A stretch of DNA of 64,000 bases from Ramlibacter sp. (lineage in GTDB: Bacteria > Pseudomonadota > Gammaproteobacteria > Burkholderiales > Burkholderiaceae_C), in NCBI GenBank assembly GCA_019635435.1, contig JAHBZM010000001.1, positions 4,154,001 to 4,218,000 of the forward strand. Reading direction: 5' to 3'. The notes under the pieces were generated by a model, which ran no database searches, had not been told where the DNA came from, and worked only from the letters and a program-made list of their open reading frames with translations. Of this stretch, positions 23,985 to 32,538 are shown in pieces. Each line of letters opens with the position of its first letter. Within the stretch, counting starts at the first letter, position 1. Position numbers and translations under genes: made by a program.

Positions 23985-24689
23985 TCAGCCTGGCAGGTTC
24001 ACCTCGAAACGGGGCGCGGCCGCGCTGAGCACCGCGGTTTGCGCAGCCGTGCCCCAGGCCGCCCGCAAGGCCTGCGCGAGCGCCGCTACCAGCTGGGGCA
24101 CATGCTCTGGCGCCTGCGCATGCATGGCCTCGGCCACGATCAATGCGCGGCGCGTGTCCGCGCGCACGGCCGATGCCCCACTTTGGCGGTTCACCCAGCG
24201 CCGGGCATGGGCCCGGCCACCCGCGTCGGCAAAAATGACCTCGCCGGGTTCGGGCTGTTCGGTGTCGCCCGAGAAGGTCTGGTAACTCTCCGTGCCGCGC
24301 GCGCGGATGACCTGCAGGTCGCCGGTGATGCGGTCCAGGTCAAACACCGCCACGGGTATGGCAAAGGCCACCGAAGCGGCATTGCACAGGTCAATCAACG
24401 GGTGAATTCGCGGCAGGCTGCCATCGAGCCGCAAGCGCCGCAGCAAGGACTCCGAGGCGCAGCGGTACTGCGTGGGCTTGAAGCCCATGCGCGAATACGC
24501 GCGGCGCCAGGCCTGGATTTCGAGCCACTCGCTTTCGGTGCCCGCCGCCAGCCGCTGCGCGGCCGTGGCGTGAAACAGCGCCACCGCTTCGGCCACGTTG
24601 GCATGGGCATGCAGGCCCGCAACCGCCAGCACGCCGGGCACGAGCGCGCCATGGTGGTTCCAGATCTCGGGGGCATGGCTGAAGTGCAT
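23985..24689 (-). CDS. B3/B4 tRNA-binding domain protein
   Basis: A 234-residue protein made of a single B3/B4 domain, the module found in the beta subunit of phenylalanyl-tRNA synthetase. Typical segments are W-R-R-A-Y-S-R-M-G-F-K-P-T-Q-Y, R-I-H-P-L-I-D-L-C-N-A-A-S and the later V-I-F-A-D-A-G-G-R-A-H-A-R-R-W-V. Free-standing members are thought to edit mischarged tRNA or bind amino-acid derivatives. It is convergent with the GST gene (10-bp gap). The first residues may extend further upstream. Confidence 0.85.
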   Translation of the reverse strand: MHFSHAPEIWNHHGALVPGVLAVAGLHAHANVAEAVALFHATAAQRLAAGTESEWLEIQAWRRAYSRMGFKPTQYRCASESLLRRLRLDGSLPRIHPLIDLCNAASVAFAIPVAVFDLDRITGDLQVIRARGTESYQTFSGDTEQPEPGEVIFADAGGRAHARRWVNRQSGASAVRADTRRALIVAEAMHAQAPEHVPQLVAALAQALRAAWGTAAQTAVLSAAAPRFEVNLPG

Positions 24690-24791
24690 GGGCAGGTGGC
24701 GCGTGGCGCAGGGGTTGGACAGCGCCCAGTGTGGCCTGCGGGCCGGGCCGCCGTCTTGAACGTTATTGCGCCAGCCGGTGGCGGGGCTGGG

Positions 24792-26111
24792 TCAAGGGCC
24801 CGGTCGCCGCTGCAGCAGCACCCGCACCAGGTGCCGGCCCGGCGCTGAGGCCATGGTCACCTCGCCGCCCAGCCGCGCGGCAATCTGCCGCACGATGGCC
24901 AGGCCCAGCCCGGTGCCCGGAATGCCGCGGCTGCCGCTGCCGCGCGTGAAGGCCTCCTGCATCTGCGCCGCGCTGCCGGGCGGCAGGCCCGGCCCGGCGT
25001 CCTGGACCTCCATGCAGGCGCCCTGCGCGGTGGCGGCCACGCGCAGCACCACGGGCGCGCAGCCATGCTTGAAGGCGTTGTCCAGCAGGTTGGTGATGAG
25101 CCGGTCCACCAGCAGCTCGTTGGCCTGCGGCCAGGGCAGGCTCGCGGGCAGCTCGACCCGCAGCGCGCCGGCCGGCGGCTCAAGCCGCGCTGCGGCGGCG
25201 CGGGCCACGGCCGCGAGGTCCACCGTGGCGTCCAGCGCCAGGGTGCCCGAGCGCACATAGTCCAGAAAGCTTTCGATCAGCCGGTCGGCCACGCCCACGT
25301 TGCGCACGATGGCCTCCTGCTGGGTGCGCGTGCCCTCGGCATCAGGCAGCAGTTCGGCCGCCATGCGGATGCGCCCCAGCGGGCTGCGCAAATCGTGCGA
25401 GACACCGGCCAGCAGCACGGCGCGCTCACGCTCGTGCTGGGCCAGGCGTGCCAGCAGATCCGAATAGGCCGTGTGGATGGCGGCGATCTCGGGGGAGCCC
25501 GCAGCCGGGCCCGTGGCCAGGGCGGGCAGGCCGGCCTCGCCGGGTTGCTGGTTCTGGATGCGCAGGCGCAACTGCTCCAGCGGCCGCGTGAGCCAGCGCG
25601 CCAGCGCCCAGCTGGCCAGCACCAGCACGGCGGTCAGCAACGCCATGGCCAGCAAGGTGCGGCGCGGCCACTCGGGCACCAGCAGCTGCCCTGCCACGCC
25701 CAGCCACAGCGCTGGCTGCCCGGCCCGCCGCACCTGCAGCCAGACCATGGGCTCGGCCGTGCGCAGGCTCAGGCGAACCTCGTCCACCTCCACGCCCTGC
25801 GCCGCGAGCGCGTGGCGCAACGCCACAAAACGCGGCGCATAGCGCGAGGGCCGGTAGGTGCCCTCGGGCGCGCTGTCGCGCTGCAGGATGCGCAGCGGCG
25901 CCGCGGCCGGCGCGCCCGCGCGCAGGCCGGCGGCGCTGGCCAGCTCGGGGCCCCACAGGTCGGCATAGAGCACGGCCACCGAGGTATTGCGCTCCACATA
26001 AAACAGGCCGCCAAACACCAGCCCGAGCGTGAGCACCAGCGCCAGTTGGCTCAGCAGCAGCCGCGCGAACAGGCTGTCAAAGCGGCGCGGGCTTGGGGGC
26101 GGCATGTGCAT
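24792..26111 (-). CDS. Sensor histidine kinase, EnvZ-like
   Basis: A 439-residue inner-membrane kinase. Transmembrane 1 lies near residues 18-38, a periplasmic domain to about 150, and transmembrane 2 near 152-172 followed by a HAMP linker (RWLTRPLEQLRLRIQ). The H-box is G-V-S-H-D-L-R-S-P-L. The N-box is L-L-D-N-A-F-K-H, and G-T-G-L-G-L-A-I-V the G2 box. Starts at 26111 or 26105 are both possible; earlier starts would run into the regulator gene. It is the partner of the response regulator upstream, whose stop lies 16 bp before it. Confidence 0.9.
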   Translation of the reverse strand: MHMPPPSPRRFDSLFARLLLSQLALVLTLGLVFGGLFYVERNTSVAVLYADLWGPELASAAGLRAGAPAAAPLRILQRDSAPEGTYRPSRYAPRFVALRHALAAQGVEVDEVRLSLRTAEPMVWLQVRRAGQPALWLGVAGQLLVPEWPRRTLLAMALLTAVLVLASWALARWLTRPLEQLRLRIQNQQPGEAGLPALATGPAAGSPEIAAIHTAYSDLLARLAQHERERAVLLAGVSHDLRSPLGRIRMAAELLPDAEGTRTQQEAIVRNVGVADRLIESFLDYVRSGTLALDATVDLAAVARAAAARLEPPAGALRVELPASLPWPQANELLVDRLITNLLDNAFKHGCAPVVLRVAATAQGACMEVQDAGPGLPPGSAAQMQEAFTRGSGSRGIPGTGLGLAIVRQIAARLGGEVTMASAPGRHLVRVLLQRRPGP

Positions 26112-26127
26112 CAGGGCTGCAAGCCCC

Positions 26128-26823
26128 TCAGTGGCTGCGCGGCACGAACACATAGCCTTCGCCGCGCACGGTGTCGATCCACTCGACGCCGGGCGCGGCT
26201 TCGGCCAGCTTGCGGCGCAGGCGCGCCACCTGCACGTCCACCGTTCGGTCCAGCGGCCTGTAGCCGCCGGCCTGCACCGCCTCGCTCAGTTGCGCGCGCG
26301 ACAGCGCGGTGCCGGGCGCGCGCGCCAGCGTGACGAGCAGCTTGTACTCCACGCTGGTCAACGCCACGGCCCGCGCACCGGCCAGCACCTCGCGCTGCAG
26401 CAGGTTGATGGTGAGGCCGCCAAAGCGCAGCTGGCCGGCGTCGGCGCGCCCGGGCGCCTGGCGCCGCAGCAGTGCCCGCACCCGGGCCACCAACTCGCGC
26501 GGCTCGAACGGTTTGGCCAGGTAGTCGTCGGCGCCAATCTCCAGGCCCAACACACGGTCCATGGGGTCGCCGCGCGCGGTGAGCATCACGATGCCCAGCC
26601 CCGGGTGCTGCGCGCGCCAGCGCCGGCAGACATCAAAGCCGTTGGCATCGGGCAGCATCACGTCCAGCAGCACCGCCTCGGGTTGCCACTGGCCCAGGGC
26701 ACGCTCGCCGTCGCCGGCCGTGAGCACGGTGTGCACGGCCCAGCCTTCGCGCAGCAGCAGCTCGGCCACCATGGCGTTCAGCTCGGCGTCATCGTCCACG
26801 ATCAGGACCAGCGGTTTGCTCAT
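26128..26823 (-). CDS. OmpR-family response regulator
   Basis: A 231-residue regulator. The receiver domain (1-118) has the acidic pair D-D near residue 10, the phospho-acceptor Asp in V-L-L-D-V-M-L-P, and the late K-P-F-E-P-R-E-L. The C-terminal winged helix includes V-A-L-T-S-V-E-Y-K-L-L-V and P-L-D-R-T-V-D-V-Q-V-A-R-L-R-R-K-L. It forms an operon with the sensor kinase. It diverges from two small secreted-protein genes, which it may control. Confidence 0.92.
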   Translation of the reverse strand: MSKPLVLIVDDDAELNAMVAELLLREGWAVHTVLTAGDGERALGQWQPEAVLLDVMLPDANGFDVCRRWRAQHPGLGIVMLTARGDPMDRVLGLEIGADDYLAKPFEPRELVARVRALLRRQAPGRADAGQLRFGGLTINLLQREVLAGARAVALTSVEYKLLVTLARAPGTALSRAQLSEAVQAGGYRPLDRTVDVQVARLRRKLAEAAPGVEWIDTVRGEGYVFVPRSH

Positions 26824-26956
26824 GGGCCCGAGTTTAGGGCGGGCACCCGGGCGTGACGACCGTGTTTCAAAACTGTCGCAATTCGTCGCCCCCTGTGGCG
26901 CGCCACGGCGCCAACCGGCCGTTCAATGGAGGTCACCCCAACGAAAGGAAACCGCC

Positions 26957-27358
26957 ATGCTGAAGCTTTCTCCTTCCCGCAACGCCCACCCTTCCCGCAC
27001 CTCGCACCCCGTGCGCGCCGCGCTGCTGGCCCTGGCCGGCGCCTGCGCCCTGCTGGTGGCCACCGGCGAAGCCCAGGCGCGCTCGCGCCACACCGACGTC
27101 ACGGGCGGCCAGGGCCGCACGGCCAGCCGCGACGTGAACCGCTTCCGGGGCGACGTGAGCAGCAGCACCACCGGCCCCAACGGCAAGACCAGCAGCCGCC
27201 TGGTCGACCGCTCGGCATCGGGCACGACGGCCACCAGCACCGGCCCGAACGGCAAGACGCTGAGCCGCACCACCGAGCGCACCGACACCGGTTCGCAGAC
27301 CACGGTAACCGGCCCGAACGGCCAAAGCGGTTCGGTCAGCGTGACCCGCCAACCCTGA
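26957..27358 (+). CDS. Secreted protein with TGPNG repeats
   Basis: A 133-residue protein with a long signal sequence (cleaved near EAQA, residue 42). The mature part is almost entirely Ser/Thr/Gly/Arg. It holds three imperfect 23-residue units, each built around T-G-P-N-G-(K/Q) and ending in S-x-R: one T-G-P-N-G-K-T-S-S-R, one T-G-P-N-G-K-T-L-S-R and one T-G-P-N-G-Q-S-G-S. There are no Cys residues in the mature part. It looks like a flexible periplasmic or surface protein; the function is unknown. GAAAGGAA is the ribosome-binding site. Confidence 0.7.
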   Translation: MLKLSPSRNAHPSRTSHPVRAALLALAGACALLVATGEAQARSRHTDVTGGQGRTASRDVNRFRGDVSSSTTGPNGKTSSRLVDRSASGTTATSTGPNGKTLSRTTERTDTGSQTTVTGPNGQSGSVSVTRQP

Positions 27359-27372
27359 ACCGGAGCCTCGCC

Positions 27373-27720
27373 ATGAAGAACCTCCAACGGCTCCTCGCAG
27401 CCCTGATGGTGACCGGTCTCGCCAGCCTTGCCAGCCTGGATACCGCGCAGGCCCGCACGGGCAACGCCTTGTTCAGTGCCTGCCGGGCCGACCACAAGAG
27501 CTTCTGCGCCTCGGTCAAGCCCGGCGGCGGCGGCGTGGCCGACTGCCTCAAGCAGCATGAAGCCGAACTGCAGCCCGCCTGCAAGGCGCAGCTGGGCACG
27601 CTGAGTGCCTGCAGCCAGCAGGTCCGGCAGCTGTGCGCCAGCGCGGGCCAGGCCGGCCTGCGCGACTGCGTGAAGGCCCATGCCGCGCAGCTGCGCCCGG
27701 TGTGCGGCAGCGGCGGCTGA
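27373..27720 (+). CDS. Secreted cysteine-rich repeat protein (Golgi-apparatus-protein-1-like repeat)
   Basis: A 115-residue protein with a signal peptide (MKNLQRLLAALMVTGLASLASLDTAQA). Eight Cys follow in two repeats with spacing like the cysteine-rich repeat family (for example A-C-R-A-D-H-K-S-F-C, then D-C-L-K-Q-H-x-x-x-L-Q-P-A-C). Disulfides should form in the periplasm. It begins 14 bp after the TGPNG-protein gene, so both belong to one operon. Confidence 0.78.
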   Translation: MKNLQRLLAALMVTGLASLASLDTAQARTGNALFSACRADHKSFCASVKPGGGGVADCLKQHEAELQPACKAQLGTLSACSQQVRQLCASAGQAGLRDCVKAHAAQLRPVCGSGG

Positions 27721-27737
27721 ATCGCCGTGAGGCCCCC

Positions 27738-28592
27738 ATGAGCCCGAACCTGATCGATCAGGTGCCGGCGCAGGCCCTGCCCTGGCTGCTGGCGCTGCCA
27801 CTCGGTGTGCTGCTGGCCAGCACGCTGGAGGGCTGCGTGCAGACCTGGGTCAGGCACCAGCCCTATGACTGGCGCGCCTACGCCGCCTCGGTGGGCGACG
27901 CCCTGGGCCGGCGGGCCATGGACGCGCTGGGCCTGACGCTGGCCGCGCCCGCGCTCGCCTGGGCGGCCGCGCACCCGCTGACGCACATCCCGCTGAACTC
28001 GCTGGCGGCCTTTGCCCTGCTGTTTGCCGGGCAGGAATTCTTCTATTACGGGTACCACCGGGCGGCGCACCGCGTGCGCTGGTTCTGGGCCACGCATTGC
28101 GTGCACCACTCGCCCAACGAGCTGACGCTGGCCTCGGCCCTGCGCCTGGGCTGGACCGGCAAACTCACGGGCACGACGGTGTTCTTTGCGCCACTGGTGT
28201 GGCTGGGCTTTGCACCCGGCGCGGTGCTGGCCGTTGTGGCGTTGAACCTGCTCTACCAGTTCTGGCTGCACGCCACCTGGATCCCCAGGCTCGGCCCGCT
28301 CGAGTGGGTGTTCAACACGCCCTCGCACCACCGGGTGCACCACGCGAGCAACCCCGAATACCTGGACCGCAACTTCGGCGGGGTGCTGATCGTGTTTGAC
28401 CGACTGTTCGGCACCTTCCAGGCCGAGCGCGCCGACGTGGCCATCCGCTATGGCCTGACCGAGCCGCTGCACAGCCACAACCCGCTGCGCATCGGCCTGC
28501 ATGGCTGGTGGGAACTGGGCCGCGACCTGTGGCACACCCGCGGCTGGCGGGCCCGCCTGCGCCTGGTGCTGGGGCCGCCCGGGCGCCGCTGA
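27738..28592 (+). CDS. Sterol-desaturase-like (fatty acid hydroxylase superfamily) enzyme
   Basis: A 284-residue integral membrane enzyme with about four hydrophobic segments. The His clusters that bind a di-iron centre are visible: G-Y-H-R-A-A-H (HxxxH), T-H-C-V-H-H-S (HxxHH) and P-S-H-H-R-V-H-H-A (HHxxHH). The superfamily covers C-5 sterol desaturases and fatty-acid hydroxylases; bacterial members often act on hopanoids, carotenoids or fatty acids. The start at 27738 lies 17 bp after the cysteine-rich gene, so it may belong to the same operon. Confidence 0.88.
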   Translation: MSPNLIDQVPAQALPWLLALPLGVLLASTLEGCVQTWVRHQPYDWRAYAASVGDALGRRAMDALGLTLAAPALAWAAAHPLTHIPLNSLAAFALLFAGQEFFYYGYHRAAHRVRWFWATHCVHHSPNELTLASALRLGWTGKLTGTTVFFAPLVWLGFAPGAVLAVVALNLLYQFWLHATWIPRLGPLEWVFNTPSHHRVHHASNPEYLDRNFGGVLIVFDRLFGTFQAERADVAIRYGLTEPLHSHNPLRIGLHGWWELGRDLWHTRGWRARLRLVLGPPGRR

Positions 28593-28619
28593 GCCCCGGC
28601 GGGCAGCAAGGGCCCGGCG

Positions 28620-29480
28620 CTACAGCGCCGCGCTGGCTTCCACCACCTTGATGATGGCGGCGTAGTCCTCGTCGCTGAAGCCCTGGGCCTGCGCGGCCTG
28701 CAGCATCTGGCGCGTCAGGGCCACCTGCGGCAACGGCACCTGGGCCTGGGCGCCTTCGCCCAGGATCAGGTCCACATCCTTGAGCATCTGCGGCACGGTG
28801 AAGGTGGCGCCAAAGTCGCGCTCCTTGAGCTGCACGGCCTTGGCCTTGAGGATGGGCGAGGCCACGGCGCTGGCGCCCAGCACGTCCCACATGTCGCGCC
28901 AGGCCAGGCCGCCTTTCTGGCCCAGCGTGAGCGCCTCGGCCAGCATGGCGCTGGTCTGCGCGATCAGCAGGTTGACCACCAGCTTCATCAGCCGGGCCTG
29001 CTCGCCCTCCCCCAGCCAGAACTGGTTCGGCCCGAGCAGGCGCAGCAGCGGCAGCAGGGCGTCGTACACGCTGCGCGGCCCCGAGGCCATGACCGTGAGC
29101 TGGGCGGCCTCGGCCATCTTGTTGTTGCCCGACACCGTGGTGCGCAGGTAGCGCACGCCGGCCACCTCACAGGCCTGGGCAACGGCCGCGGACGCGGCCT
29201 GCGACACCGTGCTGGTGTCCACCAGCACGGTGCCTGGTGCCGCGTGCCGTGCCACCTGCGCGCCCACGGCCCGCAGCGCATCGTCATGCGGCAGCGAGGT
29301 GAACACCACCTCGGCGCCCGCCAGCGCGGCGGGCAACTCAGCCACCCCCAGGCCCGCTGCCCGGGCCAGGACCAGCCGCTCGGCGCTGGGGTCACTGACG
29401 CTGACGCTGTGCCCGGCGTTCAGGAAATGCGTGGCCATGGGCAGGCCCATCTTGCCGGCGCCAATCAGGTGGATTTTCAT
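28620..29480 (-). CDS. NAD(P)-dependent oxidoreductase, 3-hydroxyisobutyrate dehydrogenase family
   Basis: A 286-residue beta-hydroxyacid dehydrogenase. The N-terminal I-G-A-G-K-M-G-L-P-M-A-T-H-F-L-N-A-G-H binds NAD(P), the G-T-V-L-V-D-T-S-T-V segment and the P-x-V-x-G-N-N-K-M-A-E-A motif are in the substrate region, and the conserved Lys lies in L-M-K-L-V-V-N-L-L. It could oxidise a 3-hydroxy acid or reduce tartronate semialdehyde. It is downstream of the beta-ketoadipate genes but separated from them by a repeat copy. Confidence 0.88.
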   Translation of the reverse strand: MKIHLIGAGKMGLPMATHFLNAGHSVSVSDPSAERLVLARAAGLGVAELPAALAGAEVVFTSLPHDDALRAVGAQVARHAAPGTVLVDTSTVSQAASAAVAQACEVAGVRYLRTTVSGNNKMAEAAQLTVMASGPRSVYDALLPLLRLLGPNQFWLGEGEQARLMKLVVNLLIAQTSAMLAEALTLGQKGGLAWRDMWDVLGASAVASPILKAKAVQLKERDFGATFTVPQMLKDVDLILGEGAQAQVPLPQVALTRQMLQAAQAQGFSDEDYAAIIKVVEASAAL

Positions 29481-29494
29481 GGGGTCAAGCCCTG

Positions 29495-29551
29495 TTTATG
29501 AATGAAAAGTGGCTGGAGTCCAGGCGGGGCGGCCACTGTGCGCTATCAAAA
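29495..29551 (-). repeat. Interspersed intergenic repeat, copy 3 (inverted)
   Basis: Third copy, on the minus strand. Read in that sense it gives TTTTGATAGCGCACAGTGGC, then CGCC, TGGACTCCAG (29522-29513), and CACTTTTCATTCATAAA. The GCACAGTGGCCGCC block matches copy 2 closely. It fills most of the gap between the oxidoreductase start and the thiolase 3' end. Confidence 0.6.
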
Positions 29552-29569
29552 GCAGAGCAATCCGAATGC

Positions 29570-30772
29570 TCAGACCCGCTCGAGGATCAGCGCAATGCCC
29601 TGGCCCACGCCAATGCACATGGTGCACAGCGCATAGCGGCCGCCGCCCTGGTGCAACTGGCTGACCGCGGTGGTGGCCAGCCGCGCGCCGCTGGCGCCCA
29701 GCGGGTGGCCCAGCGCAATAGCGCCGCCCCAGCGGTTGACGCGCGGGTCGTCGTCCTGCAGGCCCAGGGTGCGCAGCACCGCCAGGCCCTGGGCCGCAAA
29801 GGCCTCGTTGAGTTCGATCACGTCGAGCTGCTCGAGCTTGAGCCCGGTCAGGGCCAGCACCTTCTGCGTGGCGGGCGCGGGGCCGATGCCCATGATGCGC
29901 GGCGCCACGCCCGCGGTGGCCATGCCCACCACGCGCGCGCGTGGCGTCAAGCCGTTTCTGGCGGCCGTGGCTTCGTCGGCCAGCAGCAGCGCGCAGGCGC
30001 CGTCATTGACGCCGCTGGCATTGCCCGCCGTCACGGTGCCGTCGGGCTTGACCACGCCCTTGAGCCTGGCCAGTGCCTCCAGGCTGGTCTCGCGGGGGTG
30101 CTCGTCCTTGCTGACCACCACGGCGTCGCCCTTTTTCTGCGGGATGGTCACGGGCGTGATCTCGGCGTCCAGGTAGCCGGCCTTCTGCGCGGCCACGGCC
30201 TTGAGCTGGCTGGCCAGGGCCATGCGGTCCTGCGCTTCGCGCTCGATCCTGTAGTCGGTGGCCACGTTCTCGGCGGTCTCGGGCATGGAGTCAACACCGT
30301 ACTGCGCCTTCATGAGCTTGTTGACGAAGCGCCAGCCAATGGTGGTGTCGTACACCGCGTTGGCGCGGCTGAAGGCGCTCTCGGCCTTGGGCATCACGAA
30401 GGGCGCGCGGCTCATGCTCTCCACGCCACCGGCGATCATCATCGTGGCTTCCCCGGCCTTGATGGCTCGCGCGGCCGTGCCGATGGCGTCCAGCCCCGAG
30501 CCGCACAGGCGGTTGATGGTGGCGCCCGGCACGGCCGTGGGCAAGCCCGCGAGCAGGCTGGCCATGTGGCCCACGTTGCGGTTGTCTTCGCCGGCCTGGT
30601 TGGCGCAGCCGTAGATCAGGTCGCTCAGGGCTTCCCAGTCCACCCCGGCGTTGCGCGCCATCAGCGCCTGGATCGGGATGGCGCCCAGGTCATCGGTGCG
30701 CACGCTGCTGAGCGCGCCGCCGTAACGGCCAAAGGGGGTGCGAATCGCGTCGCAGATGAAGGCTTGGGTCAT
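29570..30772 (-). CDS. pcaF: 3-oxoadipyl-CoA thiolase (acetyl-CoA acyltransferase)
   Basis: A 400-residue thiolase. The active Cys is in N-R-L-C-G-S-G-L-D-A-I-G, the His in G-G-A-I-A-L-G-H-P-L-G-A-S-G, and the second Cys in C-T-M-C-I-G-V-G-Q-G. The N-terminal F-I-C-D-A-I-R-T-P-F-G-R-Y-G-G-A-L matches the PcaF/PhaD branch. It cleaves 3-oxoadipyl-CoA to succinyl-CoA and acetyl-CoA. The ATG at 30772 is chosen as the family start; one at 30793 adds seven residues that would overlap the reductase gene. Confidence 0.92.
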   Translation of the reverse strand: MTQAFICDAIRTPFGRYGGALSSVRTDDLGAIPIQALMARNAGVDWEALSDLIYGCANQAGEDNRNVGHMASLLAGLPTAVPGATINRLCGSGLDAIGTAARAIKAGEATMMIAGGVESMSRAPFVMPKAESAFSRANAVYDTTIGWRFVNKLMKAQYGVDSMPETAENVATDYRIEREAQDRMALASQLKAVAAQKAGYLDAEITPVTIPQKKGDAVVVSKDEHPRETSLEALARLKGVVKPDGTVTAGNASGVNDGACALLLADEATAARNGLTPRARVVGMATAGVAPRIMGIGPAPATQKVLALTGLKLEQLDVIELNEAFAAQGLAVLRTLGLQDDDPRVNRWGGAIALGHPLGASGARLATTAVSQLHQGGGRYALCTMCIGVGQGIALILERV

Positions 30773-30789
30773 GGTCGGTCTCCGGTGGT

Positions 30790-31863
30790 TCAAATGTCTT
30801 CAGGTCGCACGCCATCGTAGGCGCGCTGCAGCAGCTCGCGGATGGCGGCGCGCTCGCCCGCGCCGATGGGCCGCGGGTTCCAGTAGGGGTTGCTCACGGC
30901 AATGTCGGCCGCGCGGTCAAGGTCCTGCGCCTTCATGCCAATGTCTTTCAGGGCCACGGGCGCGCCATTGTGGCGCGCCAGATCGAACAGGCCGCCGGCG
31001 GCCGATGGGGCCTGCAAGGCACGCGCGATGCGCGCCATGGCCTGCGGCGCGGCGGCGGCGTTGAAGGCCATGGCCTGGGGCAGCACCACGGTGTGGACCT
31101 CGGCATGCGGCAGGTTGAAGCTGCCGCCCAGCGTGTGGCACAGCTTGTGGTGCAGGGCCATGCCCACATTGCCCAGCACGGCGCCGCACAGCCAGGCGCC
31201 ATAGAGCGCATCGCCCCGGGCCTGCACGTCGCCCATGTTCTGGCGGATCACCGGCAGCGCCCGCGCGATCGCGGCAATGCCTTCCCCGGCCATCAGGTCC
31301 ATGATGGGGTTGCTGTCCCGCGCGTACAGGCCTTCGGCCGCATGGGCAATGGCATTCATGCCGCTGGTCACGCTCATGGCCACGGGCAGGGTGAGCGTGA
31401 GTTCGGGGTCGTAGATCACGGTGCGCGGCAGCACGCGCGGGTCCTTGCCGGTCTTCTTGAGGCCGCCCTCGGTGATGCCGTAGATCGGCGTCATTTCGCT
31501 GCCGGCATAGGTGGTGGGGATGGCCAGGATGGGCAGGCCCGAGTCCAGCGCGATGGCCTTGCCCAGCCCCGTGGTGGAACCGCCGCCAATGGCCACGGCG
31601 CAGTCGGCGCCCAGGCGCCGCGCTTCCTCACGCGCCTCGCGCGCGGTCTCGATGGGCACATGCATCACGGCGCGCGGAAAAATGCCGGCGGCGCGGGCGC
31701 CAAGGCGGTCGGCGATGGCCTGGGCCTGGTGCGACTGCTCGGGCGTGGACAGCACCAGTGCGCGCCGCGCGCCCAGGGCATCGATCTCGCGCTCCAGGTG
31801 CTGGATGGACCCGGCACCAAACACCACGCGCGAGGGCTGGCCATTGAAGATGAAGTGGCGCAT
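30790..31863 (-). CDS. Maleylacetate reductase
   Basis: A 357-residue iron-type alcohol dehydrogenase. R-V-V-F-G-A-G-S-I-Q at residue 12 is the family start; the NAD-binding G-G-G-S-T-T-G-L-G-K and the metal-binding region N-A-I-A-H-A-A-E-G-L-Y and L-H-H-K-L-C-H-T-L-G-G are visible. It reduces maleylacetate to 3-oxoadipate with NAD(P)H. This is the entry point from hydroxyquinol, resorcinol or chlorocatechol routes, and the following genes finish the pathway. It lies directly between the CoA-transferase genes and pcaF in the operon. Confidence 0.93.
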   Translation of the reverse strand: MRHFIFNGQPSRVVFGAGSIQHLEREIDALGARRALVLSTPEQSHQAQAIADRLGARAAGIFPRAVMHVPIETAREAREEARRLGADCAVAIGGGSTTGLGKAIALDSGLPILAIPTTYAGSEMTPIYGITEGGLKKTGKDPRVLPRTVIYDPELTLTLPVAMSVTSGMNAIAHAAEGLYARDSNPIMDLMAGEGIAAIARALPVIRQNMGDVQARGDALYGAWLCGAVLGNVGMALHHKLCHTLGGSFNLPHAEVHTVVLPQAMAFNAAAAPQAMARIARALQAPSAAGGLFDLARHNGAPVALKDIGMKAQDLDRAADIAVSNPYWNPRPIGAGERAAIRELLQRAYDGVRPEDI

Positions 31864-31872
31864 CAGGGTGTC

Positions 31873-32538
31873 CTATTCAGCCAGGGGTTCGGCCATCGAT
31901 GGGGCAATCGGCAGGCCCACCAGCTGCTCCAGACCGGCATGGCTCAGGCCCTCGACCCGGTCCACGCAAAGCAGGCCGGTGGGTGTGACGTCGAGCGTGG
32001 CGACGTCGGTGTAGATGCGCTTGACGCAGGCCAGGCCGGTGAGTGGGTAGCTGCATTCGCGCACGATCTTGCTGGTGCCCTGTTTGGTCTGAAGGTCCAT
32101 CATGACCCAGGTCTGCCGGGCGCCCACGGCCAGGTCCATGGCGCCACCCACCGCGGGGATGGCGCCGGGCTCGCCGGTGTGCCAGTTGGCCAGGTCGCCC
32201 TTTTCGCTGACCTGGAAGGCGCCGAGCACGCAGATGTCCAGGTGGCCGCCGCGCATCATGGCAAAGCTGTCGGTGTGGTGAAAGTACGAGCCCCCCGGCA
32301 GCAGCGTGACGGGCTGCTTGCCGGCATTGATGAGGTCGTAGTCTTCCTCGCCCGGCGTGGGGGCCGGGCCCATGCCGAGCAGGCCGTTCTCGCTGTGCAG
32401 CAGCACCTCGCGGCTCGCGGGGATGTGGTTGGCCACCAGCGTGGGCTGGCCAATGCCCAGGTTGACCGTGGCGCCCTCGGGGATGTCCCGGGCCACGCGC
32501 GCGGCGAGTTGGTCCTTGGTTCTGCGGGTGAAGCTCAT
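31873..32538 (-). CDS. pcaJ: 3-oxoadipate CoA-transferase subunit B
   Basis: A 221-residue beta subunit of the family I CoA-transferases. The catalytic Glu lies in L-H-S-E-N-G-L-L-G-M-G-P, and V-N-L-G-I-G-Q-P-T-L-V-A-N-H-I-P is the typical N-terminal stretch. It transfers CoA from succinyl-CoA to 3-oxoadipate together with the A subunit, whose stop it overlaps by 4 bp. Confidence 0.93.
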   Translation of the reverse strand: MSFTRRTKDQLAARVARDIPEGATVNLGIGQPTLVANHIPASREVLLHSENGLLGMGPAPTPGEEDYDLINAGKQPVTLLPGGSYFHHTDSFAMMRGGHLDICVLGAFQVSEKGDLANWHTGEPGAIPAVGGAMDLAVGARQTWVMMDLQTKQGTSKIVRECSYPLTGLACVKRIYTDVATLDVTPTGLLCVDRVEGLSHAGLEQLVGLPIAPSMAEPLAE

